The notes under the pieces were generated by a model. That model saw nothing but the letters and a program-made list of their open reading frames with translations. It did no database searches and was not told where the DNA came from. This document shows, one piece after another, positions 1 through 8,091 of a DNA stretch of 18,053 nt (position 1 is the stretch's first letter; each line of letters opens with the position of its first letter). Location: NCBI GenBank assembly GCA_023091735.1, contig JALKBU010001033.1, positions 1-18,053 on the forward strand, read 5' to 3'. The position numbers were made by a program, and so were the translations under genes. Source of the stretch: Trichomonas tenax (Eukaryota; Parabasalia; Trichomonadida; Trichomonadidae).

Positions 1-71
1 TATTTTTCATGCTTTATATATCCACAGCATTTTAGATGGGAAAATTTTTCATTTGCCACCAAAATTAGACC

Positions 72-641
72 TTAAATATTCATACTGGTGGAGAAAAATC
101 GAGATGTTTGAGTAGACGTAGAAAATTTAGTGACGCCTTGGAAATGTGTTTCAAGAAGTTTGAATTTACCAAGCAATCCATTGAAATTGTTGCCTAATGT
201 CGAAATCATTCCGTTAAATGCATCAATTCTGCATGTATCTCTATTCACAGCATTAATTAAAGATGGAGTGTCGAATTTTCCGTCAACTGTGAATGTAGAG
301 AAATCCACAGTCACGCGCCTGATATCAATCAACTCGTGTCGAATCTGTTCTTCAAACATTGTCATGTTATTCACAAAATCATTGACTTTTTGAACGAGAG
401 AGATATTTTCCAGAATTTTCAACAATTTATCCTCAAAACTCGCCATTTGAACTAAAACATCTTTAACCGGTGAATTTTTAAGCGACTTGATCTCTCTCGT
501 GAAGTGTTCGACGTCTCCTTTCAGTCCATTGAAGTCATCGGATATCTGTTTTATCTGAGTTTCTTGCTTTGCAATTAATTTATTTAATAAAGACGTTTGA
601 AATTCAATGTCTTTTTCTAGTTTTGTGTCTGATTCAGACAT
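72..641 (-). CDS. Coiled-coil protein, unknown function, 5' end uncertain
   Basis: From the first in-frame ATG (complement of 639-641) the frame encodes 189 residues beginning MSESDTKLEKD. The first ~95 residues have heptad-like spacing of I/L/V with many K, E, Q and D, typical of a coiled coil. The C-terminal third is less regular and ends in a Ser/Thr-rich tail (FSTSTQTSRFF). There are no membrane segments, signal peptide or catalytic motifs. The frame stays open upstream to about 743 without an ATG, and that extra stretch (residues such as LIRDLEAKINNIQ) also looks like coiled coil. The true gene may therefore be 5'-truncated, or continue through an intron or frameshift that I cannot place. 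No TCA(C/T)TT initiator precedes either candidate start. It could be a broken member of a large trichomonad coiled-coil family. The product is not identifiable from sequence alone. Confidence 0.6.
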   Translation of the reverse strand: MSESDTKLEKDIEFQTSLLNKLIAKQETQIKQISDDFNGLKGDVEHFTREIKSLKNSPVKDVLVQMASFEDKLLKILENISLVQKVNDFVNNMTMFEEQIRHELIDIRRVTVDFSTFTVDGKFDTPSLINAVNRDTCRIDAFNGMISTLGNNFNGLLGKFKLLETHFQGVTKFSTSTQTSRFFSTSMNI

Positions 642-893
642 AGCGTTCTGTATATTATTGATTTTTGCCTCCAAATCTCGAATCAGATGATAAAGATGAC
701 AGCAATATTGGACATATATCAAAGCAGCACAATGTTTAAACCTTCAATTGTCAAAGCGCAATCAACAATATAAATATTTTTGATCAAATGAAAATTCATC
801 AAAGTATTATCTGATCAGAGCTATGTAAATTAAAAAAATGCATTTACATTCGATATGCTTATATATGTGCTGAAGTTTTTTTCTGCTTTTATA

Positions 894-1117
894 AATGGTT
901 TTATAAAAAAAAAATTATATTATATTTTCAAAAAATTCATTTATCAATGATATATTTATAATGCGAATTATATGCTTTTAATGGTTTTATGAGTGATATA
1001 AAAAAATATAAAATAAAATTATATTTTCAAAAAATTCATTCATAAATCATATCCTTATAATACGAATTGAAGTATTTTAATGGTTTTACAAATGACGTAT
1101 AAAAAAGAAAAATTAAA
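894..1117. repeat. AT-rich tandem repeat next to the 3' end of discoidin gene A
   Basis: Three successive blocks begin with AATGGTTTTA at about 894, 980 and 1079. The first two continue with AATTATATTTTCAAAAAATTC or a close variant, then TTATAAT(G/A)CGAATT. The period is about 86 and then 99 bp. The third copy is partial and runs into the last codons of gene A, whose stop is at 1118. The repeat therefore looks like stepwise duplication of that gene's 3' flank. Confidence 0.6.
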
Positions 1118-1774
1118 TTATATTTTGATGTTTCCGTTCTTAGAGATGTGTCCAATGATAGAAACATCGTCGTCATCGTCGTGGAATGAAACAAAGTCTT
1201 CCTGGACGTCATTGTTGCCAACGACTTCGCCCAACAAATCAATCTTGTTGATAGCGATGCACGGAGGCCATCCTGGGCAAGGTTCGTTCTGGATCAGCCT
1301 GACGTACTTCGTAGTGTACTCCTTGTCGAGTTTGTATGTCATTTCTTTGCAGAACTTCATCGAGTAATCTTTATCTATTTTGTGAACATCAGTCCACGTT
1401 TTGTTGTCGTCCGAAACCTGCAGACTCCACGAATAAAGACAGCACTCGACGCAGTATCCATAATACTCGTCGTCACAGCAGCACCTGGACTCATAACAAC
1501 AGCCTGATCTCAAGAAATAACCACCGATTTTGATTAACCTGTCTTTGAGTGAGAAAGTGATCCACGGATGTTCGTCGTACGACCGCATGCAGTTGGAGCA
1601 CCAGTCGTACTTCTTATCGAAGGGATAAATTGCGTATTCGGGTTTTGTCAGCTGATTGGTGCCATTTATCACCTGCTTCGAAGAGCCACTGATGTCTATG
1701 TTAATGATGTTCTGGGTGAAGACTTTCTTGAATATCATTTCGCTCTTAGAGAAAGCAAAAAGAAAACTTATCAT
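1118..1774 (-). CDS. Secreted Cys-rich discoidin (F5/8 type C)-like protein, paralog A
   Basis: Predicted 218 residues. The N-terminus MISFLFAFSKSE is a short hydrophobic leader, consistent with the short signal peptides of trichomonads. The rest is one discoidin-like domain: the SGSSKQ strand near residue 31, DWCSNC then DEHPWITFSL, a Cys cluster (GCCY..RCCCDD), YCVECCLYSWSLQVS, DNKTWTDVHKI, then YVRLIQNEPCPGWPPCIAINKIDLLGEV. The W-S-L-Q / D-N-K-T-W / Y-V-R-L / G-E signature is that of F5/8 type C domains, which bind sugars or lipids. Thirteen cysteines and the conserved NKT and NGT sequons fit a secreted, disulfide-rich, possibly glycosylated protein. The tail is an acidic run followed by VSIIGHISKNG, shared by all paralogs. 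There is no membrane anchor. It is closest to paralog C. The start is supported by an initiator 9-12 nt upstream. Ligand and location are inferred. Confidence 0.85.
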   Translation of the reverse strand: MISFLFAFSKSEMIFKKVFTQNIINIDISGSSKQVINGTNQLTKPEYAIYPFDKKYDWCSNCMRSYDEHPWITFSLKDRLIKIGGYFLRSGCCYESRCCCDDEYYGYCVECCLYSWSLQVSDDNKTWTDVHKIDKDYSMKFCKEMTYKLDKEYTTKYVRLIQNEPCPGWPPCIAINKIDLLGEVVGNNDVQEDFVSFHDDDDDVSIIGHISKNGNIKI

Positions 1775-1782
1775 TTTGTGAA

Positions 1783-1788
1783 AAATGA
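1783..1788 (-). promoter_or_regulatory. Parabasalid initiator (Inr) of gene A
   Basis: The minus strand reads TCATTTTTCACAAAATG into the start codon at 1774. TCATTT matches the trichomonad initiator TCA(+1)Y(T/A), which would give a 5' leader of about 12 nt. Gene C has the same layout. Confidence 0.6.
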
Positions 1789-1808
1789 CAACATTGTAAT
1801 ATTTTGAA

Positions 1809-2348
1809 ATGCCACGTAAACCTCATAAATTATATTTACACGTCGATCCAGTCGATAAAAAGTACGATTGGTGCTCCAACTGCGGCAAGACGTACGACGA
1901 GCACCCTTGGATCTCTGTTTCGATGGCCGACCGAAGTTTCAGATTCAGTGGGTATTTAGTTCGATGCGGCTGCTGCTATTCCAACTGCTGCTGTGAGGAG
2001 GCAGGGTACTACATACGTTGCTGCCTCTTTTCGTGGTCCCTGCAGATCTCTGATGACAACAAAACGTGGATAGATGTTCACACAGTCGAGAAGAACTACG
2101 ACATGATCAGGTGCACAGAGAAGTCCTACAAACTCGACAAGGAGTACACCGCGCGTTATGTCCGCATCATACAGAACGAGCCTTGTCCAGGAGACCCTCC
2201 CTGTTTGTCGATCAACAAGTTTGAGCTTTTCGGCAGTACTGTCAACGATTTCCAATCTGAGGATGGATCACATTACAATGCTGATGAGGATGATGATATC
2301 TCAATCATCGGACACATTTCACACAATGGCGATGTTAAGTTTGTTTAA
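1809..2348 (+). CDS. Discoidin-like paralog B, N-terminally truncated
   Basis: Predicted 179 residues. From about residue 13 (VDPVDKKYDWCSNC) to the tail it matches the family throughout: DEHPWISVS, RCGCCYSNCCCEE, RCCLFSWSLQIS, DNKTWIDVHTV, YVRIIQNEPCPGDPPCLSINKFELFGS, then acidic residues and ISIIGHISHNG. All 13 expected cysteines after the break are present. The first ~48 codons of the paralogs (signal peptide, SGSSKQ strand, INGS) are absent, replaced by MPRKPHKLYLH, which has no counterpart. Its ATG lies only 34 bp from that of divergent gene A, and no TCAYTW initiator precedes it. The intact remainder suggests a recent 5' deletion, perhaps during inverted duplication. As it stands the product would be cytosolic, where a disulfide-rich fold is unlikely to form, so it may be a young pseudogene. 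Confidence 0.65.
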   Translation: MPRKPHKLYLHVDPVDKKYDWCSNCGKTYDEHPWISVSMADRSFRFSGYLVRCGCCYSNCCCEEAGYYIRCCLFSWSLQISDDNKTWIDVHTVEKNYDMIRCTEKSYKLDKEYTARYVRIIQNEPCPGDPPCLSINKFELFGSTVNDFQSEDGSHYNADEDDDISIIGHISHNGDVKFV

Positions 2349-3058
2349 ATATATTCAGAAATTCCAATTGGAGTTTTTCTTCATAACATTCCATCATATG
2401 ACGCTGATCCATGATATCCTTGCCTCACATAATGGAACTGTGCTATGATTTGAGCTAAAATGCCAAACAAAATTATGGATAATTTGGGAATCTGGACTTT
2501 TTCAAAATATTAGGATATACTGATGCTACACAGACTCCTTATTTACTGGTAGTGGATGTAGAATCAATATTTCCAAATAATTTAAATTTCAACTTTTTTT
2601 CAAATAAATGCGAAAGGTATGTACTGCTCAACTATGTGGGATCACCTGTTTGTAGGCAGTAGCTGAAATTACGCATGTCGACTTCCATGAAAATTCACGC
2701 CTGTAATACACATAGTGTTTGACACCAAAATAATATTTAGGGGGAGTAACCCTACCCCTAAATAAATAAATTCTATAGCCAAAATGGAGTGCATTATTGA
2801 TTTTGTCAATGGTAACTTTTTTTTGTTTCTAATGAATGACAATTAAGCCGAGAGATTGGACAATGAATCTTCGAAAAACATAATTAGCTTAGAAAATCTA
2901 TGTTTTATTGAAAAATATGCAAATAATTTTTGATTTTGAAATTAATTTCTAATTCTTTTGATCTGATTTCATTTTTAAAATAAATTTGAATTGGTTTATA
3001 TATGTATTGTTTTTAGTTGTTTGTAATAAAATATATTTAGAGATGATAAAATGTCAAA
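2349..3058. other. Intergenic, no gene; three short hairpins
   Basis: No credible coding frame. Short inverted repeats are present. At 2735-2763 ATTTAGGGG pairs with CCCCTAAAT across an 11-nt loop. At 2634-2673 TACTGC pairs with GCAGTA. Around 2522-2568 GATxCTACA pairs with TGTAGxATC. They are weaker than the hairpins at 6.9-8.1 kb and could be chance or decayed repeats. Confidence 0.4.
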
Positions 3059-3724
3059 TTATATTCTAACATTTTCGTTCTTTGAGATGTGTCCGATGAT
3101 AGAAACATCCTCATCATCATCGTGGAATGAAACAAAGTCTTCAGCGATGACATCGCCTGCTAAAACTTCACCGATGAAATCAATCTTATTAATTGCGATG
3201 CAAGGCGGCCATCCGGGGCACGGTTCGTTCTGTATGAGTCTGACGAACGTAGCCGTGTATATCTTCTCGAGAGTGTAAGTCGCCTCCTTGCAGAACTTCA
3301 TGGAATAATCTTTCTCTATTTTGTGGATTGTTGTCCATGTTTTGTTGTCTTCTGAGATTTGAAGTGACCACGAATAAAGGCAGCAATCGACGCAGTAGTT
3401 GTAACTGTCGTCATCGCAGCAGCAACCGGAGTAGCAGCAGCCAGCTCTCACGAAATAAGCAGAAAATTTCAATTTGTGATTCTTCAAACTGAAAGAAATC
3501 CACGGATGCTCGTCATAGGACTTCATACAGTTGGAGCACCAGTCATAACGCTTGTCAAATGGATATATTGCATACTCTGGTTTCGTCATTTGACGAGATC
3601 CGTTTATGTCTTGTTTTGATGAACCGCTGACATCGATATTGACTATGCCGTCGTGGAAAACTTTGTTGAAGATTCCGTTGATTACGTTTTCCGATGAAAA
3701 AACGAAAAACAGTGAAAATAACAT
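3059..3724 (-). CDS. Secreted Cys-rich discoidin (F5/8 type C)-like protein, paralog C
   Basis: Predicted 221 residues from the ATG at 3724. I chose this over the in-frame ATG at 3739 because the initiator TCACTT lies between the two, so the upstream ATG would not be in the mRNA. The chosen start also gives the leader MLFSLFFVFSS, nearly the same as in paralog E (MLFLIFSVFSS). The domain order is as in A: SGSSKQDINGS, DWCSNC, DEHPWISFSL, GCCYSGCCCDDD, YCVDCCLYSWSLQIS, DNKTWTTIHKI, FVRLIQNEPCPGWPPCIAINKIDFIGEV, acidic run, VSIIGHISKN. There are thirteen cysteines and the NGS and NKT sequons are kept. It shares the M/K-S-Y-D and CPGWPP variants with A, so these two form one subfamily. A secreted lectin-like role is inferred from the fold. 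Confidence 0.85.
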   Translation of the reverse strand: MLFSLFFVFSSENVINGIFNKVFHDGIVNIDVSGSSKQDINGSRQMTKPEYAIYPFDKRYDWCSNCMKSYDEHPWISFSLKNHKLKFSAYFVRAGCCYSGCCCDDDSYNYCVDCCLYSWSLQISEDNKTWTTIHKIEKDYSMKFCKEATYTLEKIYTATFVRLIQNEPCPGWPPCIAINKIDFIGEVLAGDVIAEDFVSFHDDDEDVSIIGHISKNENVRI

Positions 3725-3730
3725 TTTGAA

Positions 3731-3736
3731 AAGTGA
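3731..3736 (-). promoter_or_regulatory. Parabasalid initiator (Inr) of gene C
   Basis: The minus strand reads TCACTTTTCAAAATG into the start at 3724. The leader would be about 10 nt. The layout closely matches that of gene A and decides the start codon. Confidence 0.65.
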
Positions 3737-3739
3737 CAT

Positions 3740-4415
3740 TAATAACCTTTTTTATTTCTTATTTATGTTTCATGTTTTTCACTAATTTATCTGCATAATC
3801 ATACTGCAAAGTATAGCATTGAATACCGCTTTAATAATTATAATCTTGGGCAGGATGATTATATCTCAGGCAGGGTTTCCAATGGGTGCGTATCTCGAGG
3901 CAGGATTAAGATAGAAACCTACTTTTAGCATATACATATAGATCTTATGTGTCACTATGCCATATAGTAATGCAGTGCTTTGAATCCTTTCTAGCATCAT
4001 TTGTGACCCTGTTTTGTAAAAATCTTCCATATTTTTGGACTAAAAATTTTTAACTTTTCATTTTTTCAACGATTTTCACATTAATTATTTAATATCTCAA
4101 AACTGATAGCAAAATAAAACATAAACTTATAGATGAAATAAAACAACTATTCCTTAATGCTTGTTCTAGCTACTATACAATATGCAGAATCCTCCAGAGA
4201 AAAAGACAATAAATTGAAAGTTTTCCAGTGTGAAATCTGGCAAAAATACCTCGAGCTTAACAATTGATTTGCTGAATCTCAACCATTATTAAAATTTGAC
4301 TTTATATGTATGCATTAGATTATATATATCTCACAGGTATTATAAATAGCATAGATAATAATTGTTTAGCGTTAGTGATGAAATTCAAACCAAACAGTTA
4401 ATTTTGGTGCCATAA
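3740..4415. other. Intergenic, no gene; three GGCAGG blocks
   Basis: No coding frame is supported. GGCAGG recurs at 3849, 3869 and 3899, the last two preceded by TATCTC(A/G), suggesting a decayed 20-30 bp tandem repeat that is G-rich against an AT-rich background. Coding-like debris of the downstream transposase begins near 4400 in another frame (residues like GAIKGIIFLENISK). Confidence 0.35.
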
Positions 4416-5858
4416 AAGGAATTATCTTTTTGGAAAACATCAGTAAAACTTGCTACCAATGATCTTTCCATATCATTAGATGAAAATGCAGAGAAGTATA
4501 TTCCAAATTGGTGTCGCGATAAGTTAACAGAGATTCTTCACCAAACGGCATTTGATACTAATGCAGAGTGTTTGAAAAGGTTTTTTGTGAATCTCATGCC
4601 ATACGTTTGTGTTGCCCTCGATGAGGGCTCAACACAGTCCAGAAAACGTCTCGATTTTGTTATTGAGAATCCGATGTTTCCCATGCCAAGCTACCTAGCT
4701 CACATGGAAGCCATGATTGGACTCACTGCCGAACACTATAAAGCTGCCATCACCAAAGGTTTAGAAAGCATTCATAAACATGAGATACAGATCAGTGCTG
4801 TTGTTCTTGATGGGAACCGCTCTCAACTTGGTGCATTTATAGGAACAAGAAACACAATACCTATCTTGGCTCGGAAGGACTGGATGAAGACAATTCTAAT
4901 TGTTCACTGCCTGTGCCATCGCATTAACAACGCTTTTAAGAAAGTGTGTGAACAAGATAATGAAGTCCAAAGTATTGTTGGAAATAGCGAATGTATTGCG
5001 TGACCATGTCAAGGATGTTGGAGCTATATGTCCAAAATTGATAGCAACTAGATGAGTTAGCTTGTTCTCTGTGTTAGACTTCATTGAAAGACATCGCGCT
5101 CGAATCACTAATGTTATGCACTTATCTATTCCTCCATATTTCGATCAACTTTATGCTGTTACCAAGATCTTCGCAGCTCTCATCCAGTTGTTCGAAAATT
5201 CCAAAACTCCTCTGTCTTTGGTATATCCTTGGATTGAGAAGGCAGCAAGAGCTTTTGAACAACTAAATTCCAAAAGCAATCCATATGCTATGAAGTTTAG
5301 ACAAGAACTCCTTAATAGAACAATAAACTCATCAACAGGCAGCCTATGGGCTTTTGCATTCATTATAACACCACAAGACTTAATGGACGCGAGGCGCCGT
5401 TTCAACAATGGTGAATTTCCTGATCAAGATTTTGTCAAAATGTTTTACATTAAAGAAAAGGCAATAGATTCAATTGAAGAAACGCAAAATGAACTTTTGA
5501 ATCAACAGACTGATGCACATGCAGATGATGTTCCGCCTCGAGAAAGACCCCGAGTTGGCCAGTTGATTTATTAGATGAACCTGAGGAACTCCCAGATCTT
5601 GAAGCTGCTGTTGAAGATGATCCATTGGCTTTTGGAAGCATTGAACACCTCAGAAATGTTCTTAGGCAGTTTGGAAGAACTGGGAAAAGAATTGAAGAAA
5701 TTGTAAGCAAATTCAAGAATATGTTGCTCACAGGTGTTCACCCCTTTAAGCCCATTTTGACTCCTTTGGGCAGAACTGTATTTGATTTTAATCTCTATTT
5801 AAATAATGCTGATTGGGGCATATTTGCAGATATATATCTCGTGTCTGATGGATTTTAA
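4416..5858 (+). pseudogene. Decayed hAT-like transposase
   Basis: Three coding blocks in different frames join into one transposase-like protein. Block 1 (to 5003) has VALDEGSTQSRKRLDFV, then LTAEHYKAAITKGLESI, VVLDGNRSQLGAF and HCLCHRINNAFKK. This is the RNase H-like core of hAT transposases (DUF659-type), with two candidate catalytic aspartates (LDEGST, VLDGN) and the C-x-x-H motif. The frame slips near 4975. In the new frame a TGA near 5053 falls where family members would have Trp after the T-R. Block 2 (about 4975-5550) is helical hAT middle region (TPLSLVYPWIEKAARAFEQL). A second slip near 5550 leads to block 3, ending at 5858. There is no in-frame ATG in the first part, and no recognisable C-terminal dimerisation motif or terminal repeats were found. 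It is a dead copy. The hAT call rests on motif order. Confidence 0.7.
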
Positions 5859-5963
5859 AAGTTAAATTTATTCATAATTATCCAGAAGGACTTACAAAAA
5901 ATATGATATACACACCAATCAGTACGTTCTTTCGTGAGTATATCTAACATTATTTTCTTACAG

Positions 5964-6320
5964 GTGGCACAACAGCGGGCGAGATTCGTATCACATGTCA
6001 AGAATTACATATACAAAAGCAAAATCAGTTCTCATTTTACTTGTACAATCAACGTTCATTAAGCAATTATCAAAATTTTTTGTAAAAAAATTGTTCAAGC
6101 TCCACAACATAGTAACAATCATTATGTTAATACTACTAACATCATTCAAGAATACACCAAACAAAATCCTTCAGATTTGATTTTCTTTCATGTTGCCAAT
6201 ATTGAAGATCCAGAAAATCTTATTTTTTATTTTGCTGATGCAAGAACGAGTGGACAATCCAAATTTTTATCGTCTTTTTTCGCCAAATGTGGAGAAGCAG
6301 CCTTTTCGGCATTAAAGTAG
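5964..6320 (+). pseudogene. Decayed coding fragment, unknown protein
   Basis: One frame gives VAQQRARFVSHVKNYIYK, then coding-like sequence continues in a second frame from about 6020 (QNQFSFYLYNQRSLSNYQNF, ending in a stop near 6083). It returns to the first frame for YVNTTNIIQEYTKQNPSDLI, FHVANIEDPENLIFYFADA and a final GEAAFSALK before the TAG at 6318. Amino-acid composition and smooth continuation across the slips argue for a real ancestral gene of about 118 residues or more. There is no ATG at the left edge. It may be the 3' part of the element carrying the upstream transposase, or an unrelated gene that the element interrupted. I do not recognise the family. Confidence 0.5.
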
Positions 6321-6659
6321 CAATATTATGACCAATAACTTATGCTGCAATGACCAGTGGCTGATATGGAATCTGGCTCAATGCATAAATACATTAGTTA
6401 CAAAAAGTTGATTAATTAGCATTTGAGATTCTTTTTGAAAACATGATTGTTGATACTCTTATATGTATATCTTTATTATATGAGCAATGCTTATTGTGAT
6501 ATTGATGTGATTAGAATGATAGCACAACATTTACTTATTTTGAATATTGTATTATTTCAAAAAATTGTGTTTTTTATGTTTTGCCATACACAATTCCTAT
6601 CACATATACTGCAGATGGGTGTTTTAATTGTTTCATGCCTCTGTTAATAATATTGAATG

Positions 6660-6712
6660 TGTTCCATGTTGATGTGGTGTCAACAAAATTGACACTCTAA
6701 GGAGTCAATAAT
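6660..6712. other. Possible weak hairpin at the left edge of the cluster
   Basis: GTGTCAA (6677-6683) pairs with TTGACAC (6689-6695) over a 5-nt loop. TTGAT outside it pairs with GTCAA across an asymmetric bulge. A further weak pairing (TATATA.CTCA) occurs around 6740-6817. Both are well below the quality of the following hairpins. Confidence 0.3.
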
Positions 6713-6878
6713 GTATGATTTTCTTGCTAATACAATGTATATATCTCAAAGATTGCACAGGATGGTATATTTACAAGACAGTCTCACATCGAATATTGTG
6801 TGTCTGAGTTATATAGCACAACATCAAAGTCTCAAATGTGTTCCATATTTGGTAGGGCGAAAACGTGAATAACAGTGA

Positions 6879-6973
6879 AAATGTTGTTCTATGCACTCCA
6901 AATCGATTCAGAAGTCAATGACACACATTTCTATTGGCTTCTTAATCAAGTTGGAGTGCATAGAACAGCATTT
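6879..6973. ncRNA. Pre-miRNA-like hairpin 1
   Basis: Arm 6879-6919 pairs with 6933-6973 around a 13-nt loop. Over 41 positions I count three mismatches and two G-U pairs. There is an unbroken run of 23 (6879-6901, one G-U) containing TTCTATGCACTCCAA opposite TTGGAGTGCATAGAA. The lengths fit a microRNA precursor. Which strand would be transcribed cannot be told. Confidence 0.55.
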
Positions 6974-7112
6974 CAAAATCGACCCAGAATTTCGAAATTA
7001 ATTCCCGCCAATATTTTGTTGTAATAATGCAATGCAACTTGTGATCACACTATTTAAGTTTCATTGTGCAACCGACATCTGGTGGGATGAAAAATCAAAA
7101 CTCGTCCAATTG

Positions 7113-7198
7113 TTGTGTTTAGGTCCTCCTTATCGGTTCTTCAGTCATGGCATATGTATGCAGTGGCTTCAATAACGAGAAGAAGGACTCAAACACAA
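7113..7198. ncRNA. Pre-miRNA-like hairpin 2
   Basis: The base is TTGTGTTT (7113-7120) pairing with AAACACAA (7191-7198). The stem continues through GGTCCT opposite AGGACT and TCG opposite CGA up to about 7141/7170, with several single mismatches. The apical loop is about 28 nt and partly structured. It is less regular than hairpin 1. Confidence 0.45.
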
Positions 7199-7243
7199 TA
7201 TTATATAAACCAATGTAAATTACCTGATAAAAATTCATCCATC

Positions 7244-7314
7244 ACTGTGTGCCAATGGTATATGTGGTCTTTTTATTAGATTTCTCAAGCCTTAATGCGT
7301 TATTGACACACAGT
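7244..7314. ncRNA. Pre-miRNA-like hairpin 3
   Basis: ACTGTGTG pairs with CACACAGT and CCAAT with ATTG. The stem extends to 7267/7291: 24 positions, four mismatches, five G-U pairs. The loop is about 23 nt. Outside the stem, ATTCAT near 7233 can pair with ATGAAT near 7327 across an internal loop. Confidence 0.4.
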
Positions 7315-7339
7315 TGTTGGAGAAACATGAATCACTAAC

Positions 7340-7436
7340 AAAACTTGAAGTTTTTATCATTTTCTTGGTGCACATGTCACTAAATCATTTCACCAGTGAC
7401 ATATGTATGGAGAAGAAGATTAAAATACGAAGTTTT
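7340..7436. ncRNA. Pre-miRNA-like hairpin 4
   Basis: The two 42-nt arms, 7340-7381 and 7395-7436, pair end to end with no bulges: about 30 Watson-Crick pairs, five G-U and seven mismatches. AAAACTT/AAGTTTT closes the base and ATGTCACT/AGTGACAT the top. The loop is 13 nt. The equal arm length despite scattered mismatches is what a maintained or drifting fold-back precursor looks like. Confidence 0.55.
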
Positions 7437-7456
7437 GAAAAATCTCGAATTTGATT

Positions 7457-7512
7457 ATGATTTGAAAGAGTTTTTAACACTCCCATCATTTCGCAGGCCT
7501 CGCTTCAATCAT
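7457..7512. other. Possible weak hairpin between hairpins 4 and 5
   Basis: ATGATT(T)GAAAGAG at 7457-7470 pairs imperfectly with CTCGCTTCAATCAT at 7499-7512 across a 28-nt loop. It is short and bulged, and is reported only because it falls in the gap of the cluster. Confidence 0.2.
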
Positions 7513-7583
7513 TGCCATATTATAATCAATGTTATTTACTATTTTTGACCCAAATTCTAAAAAAAACATAATATTATTTGTTC

Positions 7584-7656
7584 TATTCCAATATTTTCAG
7601 TGACAACGTCACCTATCACATGTTGGAGTGACACTATCGCTGAGAATATGGGGATA
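7584..7656. ncRNA. Pre-miRNA-like hairpin 5
   Basis: Arms 7584-7612 and 7628-7656 have 29 positions: 22 Watson-Crick, three G-U and four mismatches. Key blocks are ATATTTTCAG opposite CTGAGAATAT, and GTCAC opposite GTGAC. The loop is 15 nt. Confidence 0.5.
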
Positions 7657-7699
7657 TATCAATATGATGAAAATCAATGATCAAATTTCACTAGAACTT

Positions 7700-7786
7700 T
7701 TTATTTCACTGAATGCAAATCGTGCACTAGGACTAGTGATTACATTGATCCAGTTCTAGTGCACCATTTGCATTCAGTGGGGGAGA
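7700..7786. ncRNA. Pre-miRNA-like hairpin 6
   Basis: The core arms 7707-7734 and 7752-7779 pair over 28 positions with one C-C mismatch and one G-U. CACTGAATGCAAAT faces ATTTGCATTCAGTG, then GTGCACTAG faces CTAGTGCAC. A weaker G-U-rich base extends to about 7700/7786. The loop is 13-17 nt. It is the least diverged of the cluster. Confidence 0.55.
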
Positions 7787-7984
7787 CTTTATGATATAAA
7801 AAAATAGTTAAATGCATAATAAAACAAGACTGATTGAACTCGTATAAAAATGTAGAACATTCAAAAATATAGGTTTTACGAACTTCCTTGGTGGCAAAGT
7901 CCTCTCAGAAACCCTATTAGCGACCTTTGCAGCGAGAGCAGGACAGAAAACCTAATTTTTTAAAATGCATTAAATTATCTGCCT

Positions 7985-8091
7985 GGAATGTTGTTTTTCC
8001 GGGTGTAAGTGATATACTGATCGTGTTGTGGTATCACTGTCCACACCACTATCGCTATATCGCTTACACTTGTAGTGATTTTCGAAATTCC
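7985..8091. ncRNA. Pre-miRNA-like hairpin 7
   Basis: The core arms 8002-8031 and 8041-8070 pair over 30 positions with three mismatches and three G-U: GTGTAAG opposite CTTACAC, GATATA opposite TATATC, TGTGG opposite CCACA. The loop is 9 nt. A looser base continues to GGAAT (7985) opposite ATTCC (8087-8091). Confidence 0.5.

Noticed and set aside
1080..1367. Plus-strand open frames overlapping gene A, and similar overlaps in the other discoidin genes
   Set aside because: These are antisense shadows: the minus-strand frames carry conserved family motifs, while the plus frames share nothing beyond the mirrored paralog positions.
5941..5963. Splice acceptor (TTACAG) before the coding fragment at 5964
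   Set aside because: It lacks the long conserved branch-point plus 3' splice motif reported for trichomonad introns, and no matching upstream exon was found.
6447..6647. 66-codon hydrophobic frame, plus strand
   Set aside because: No ATG-proximal initiator, composition typical of T-rich spacer, no conserved motif.
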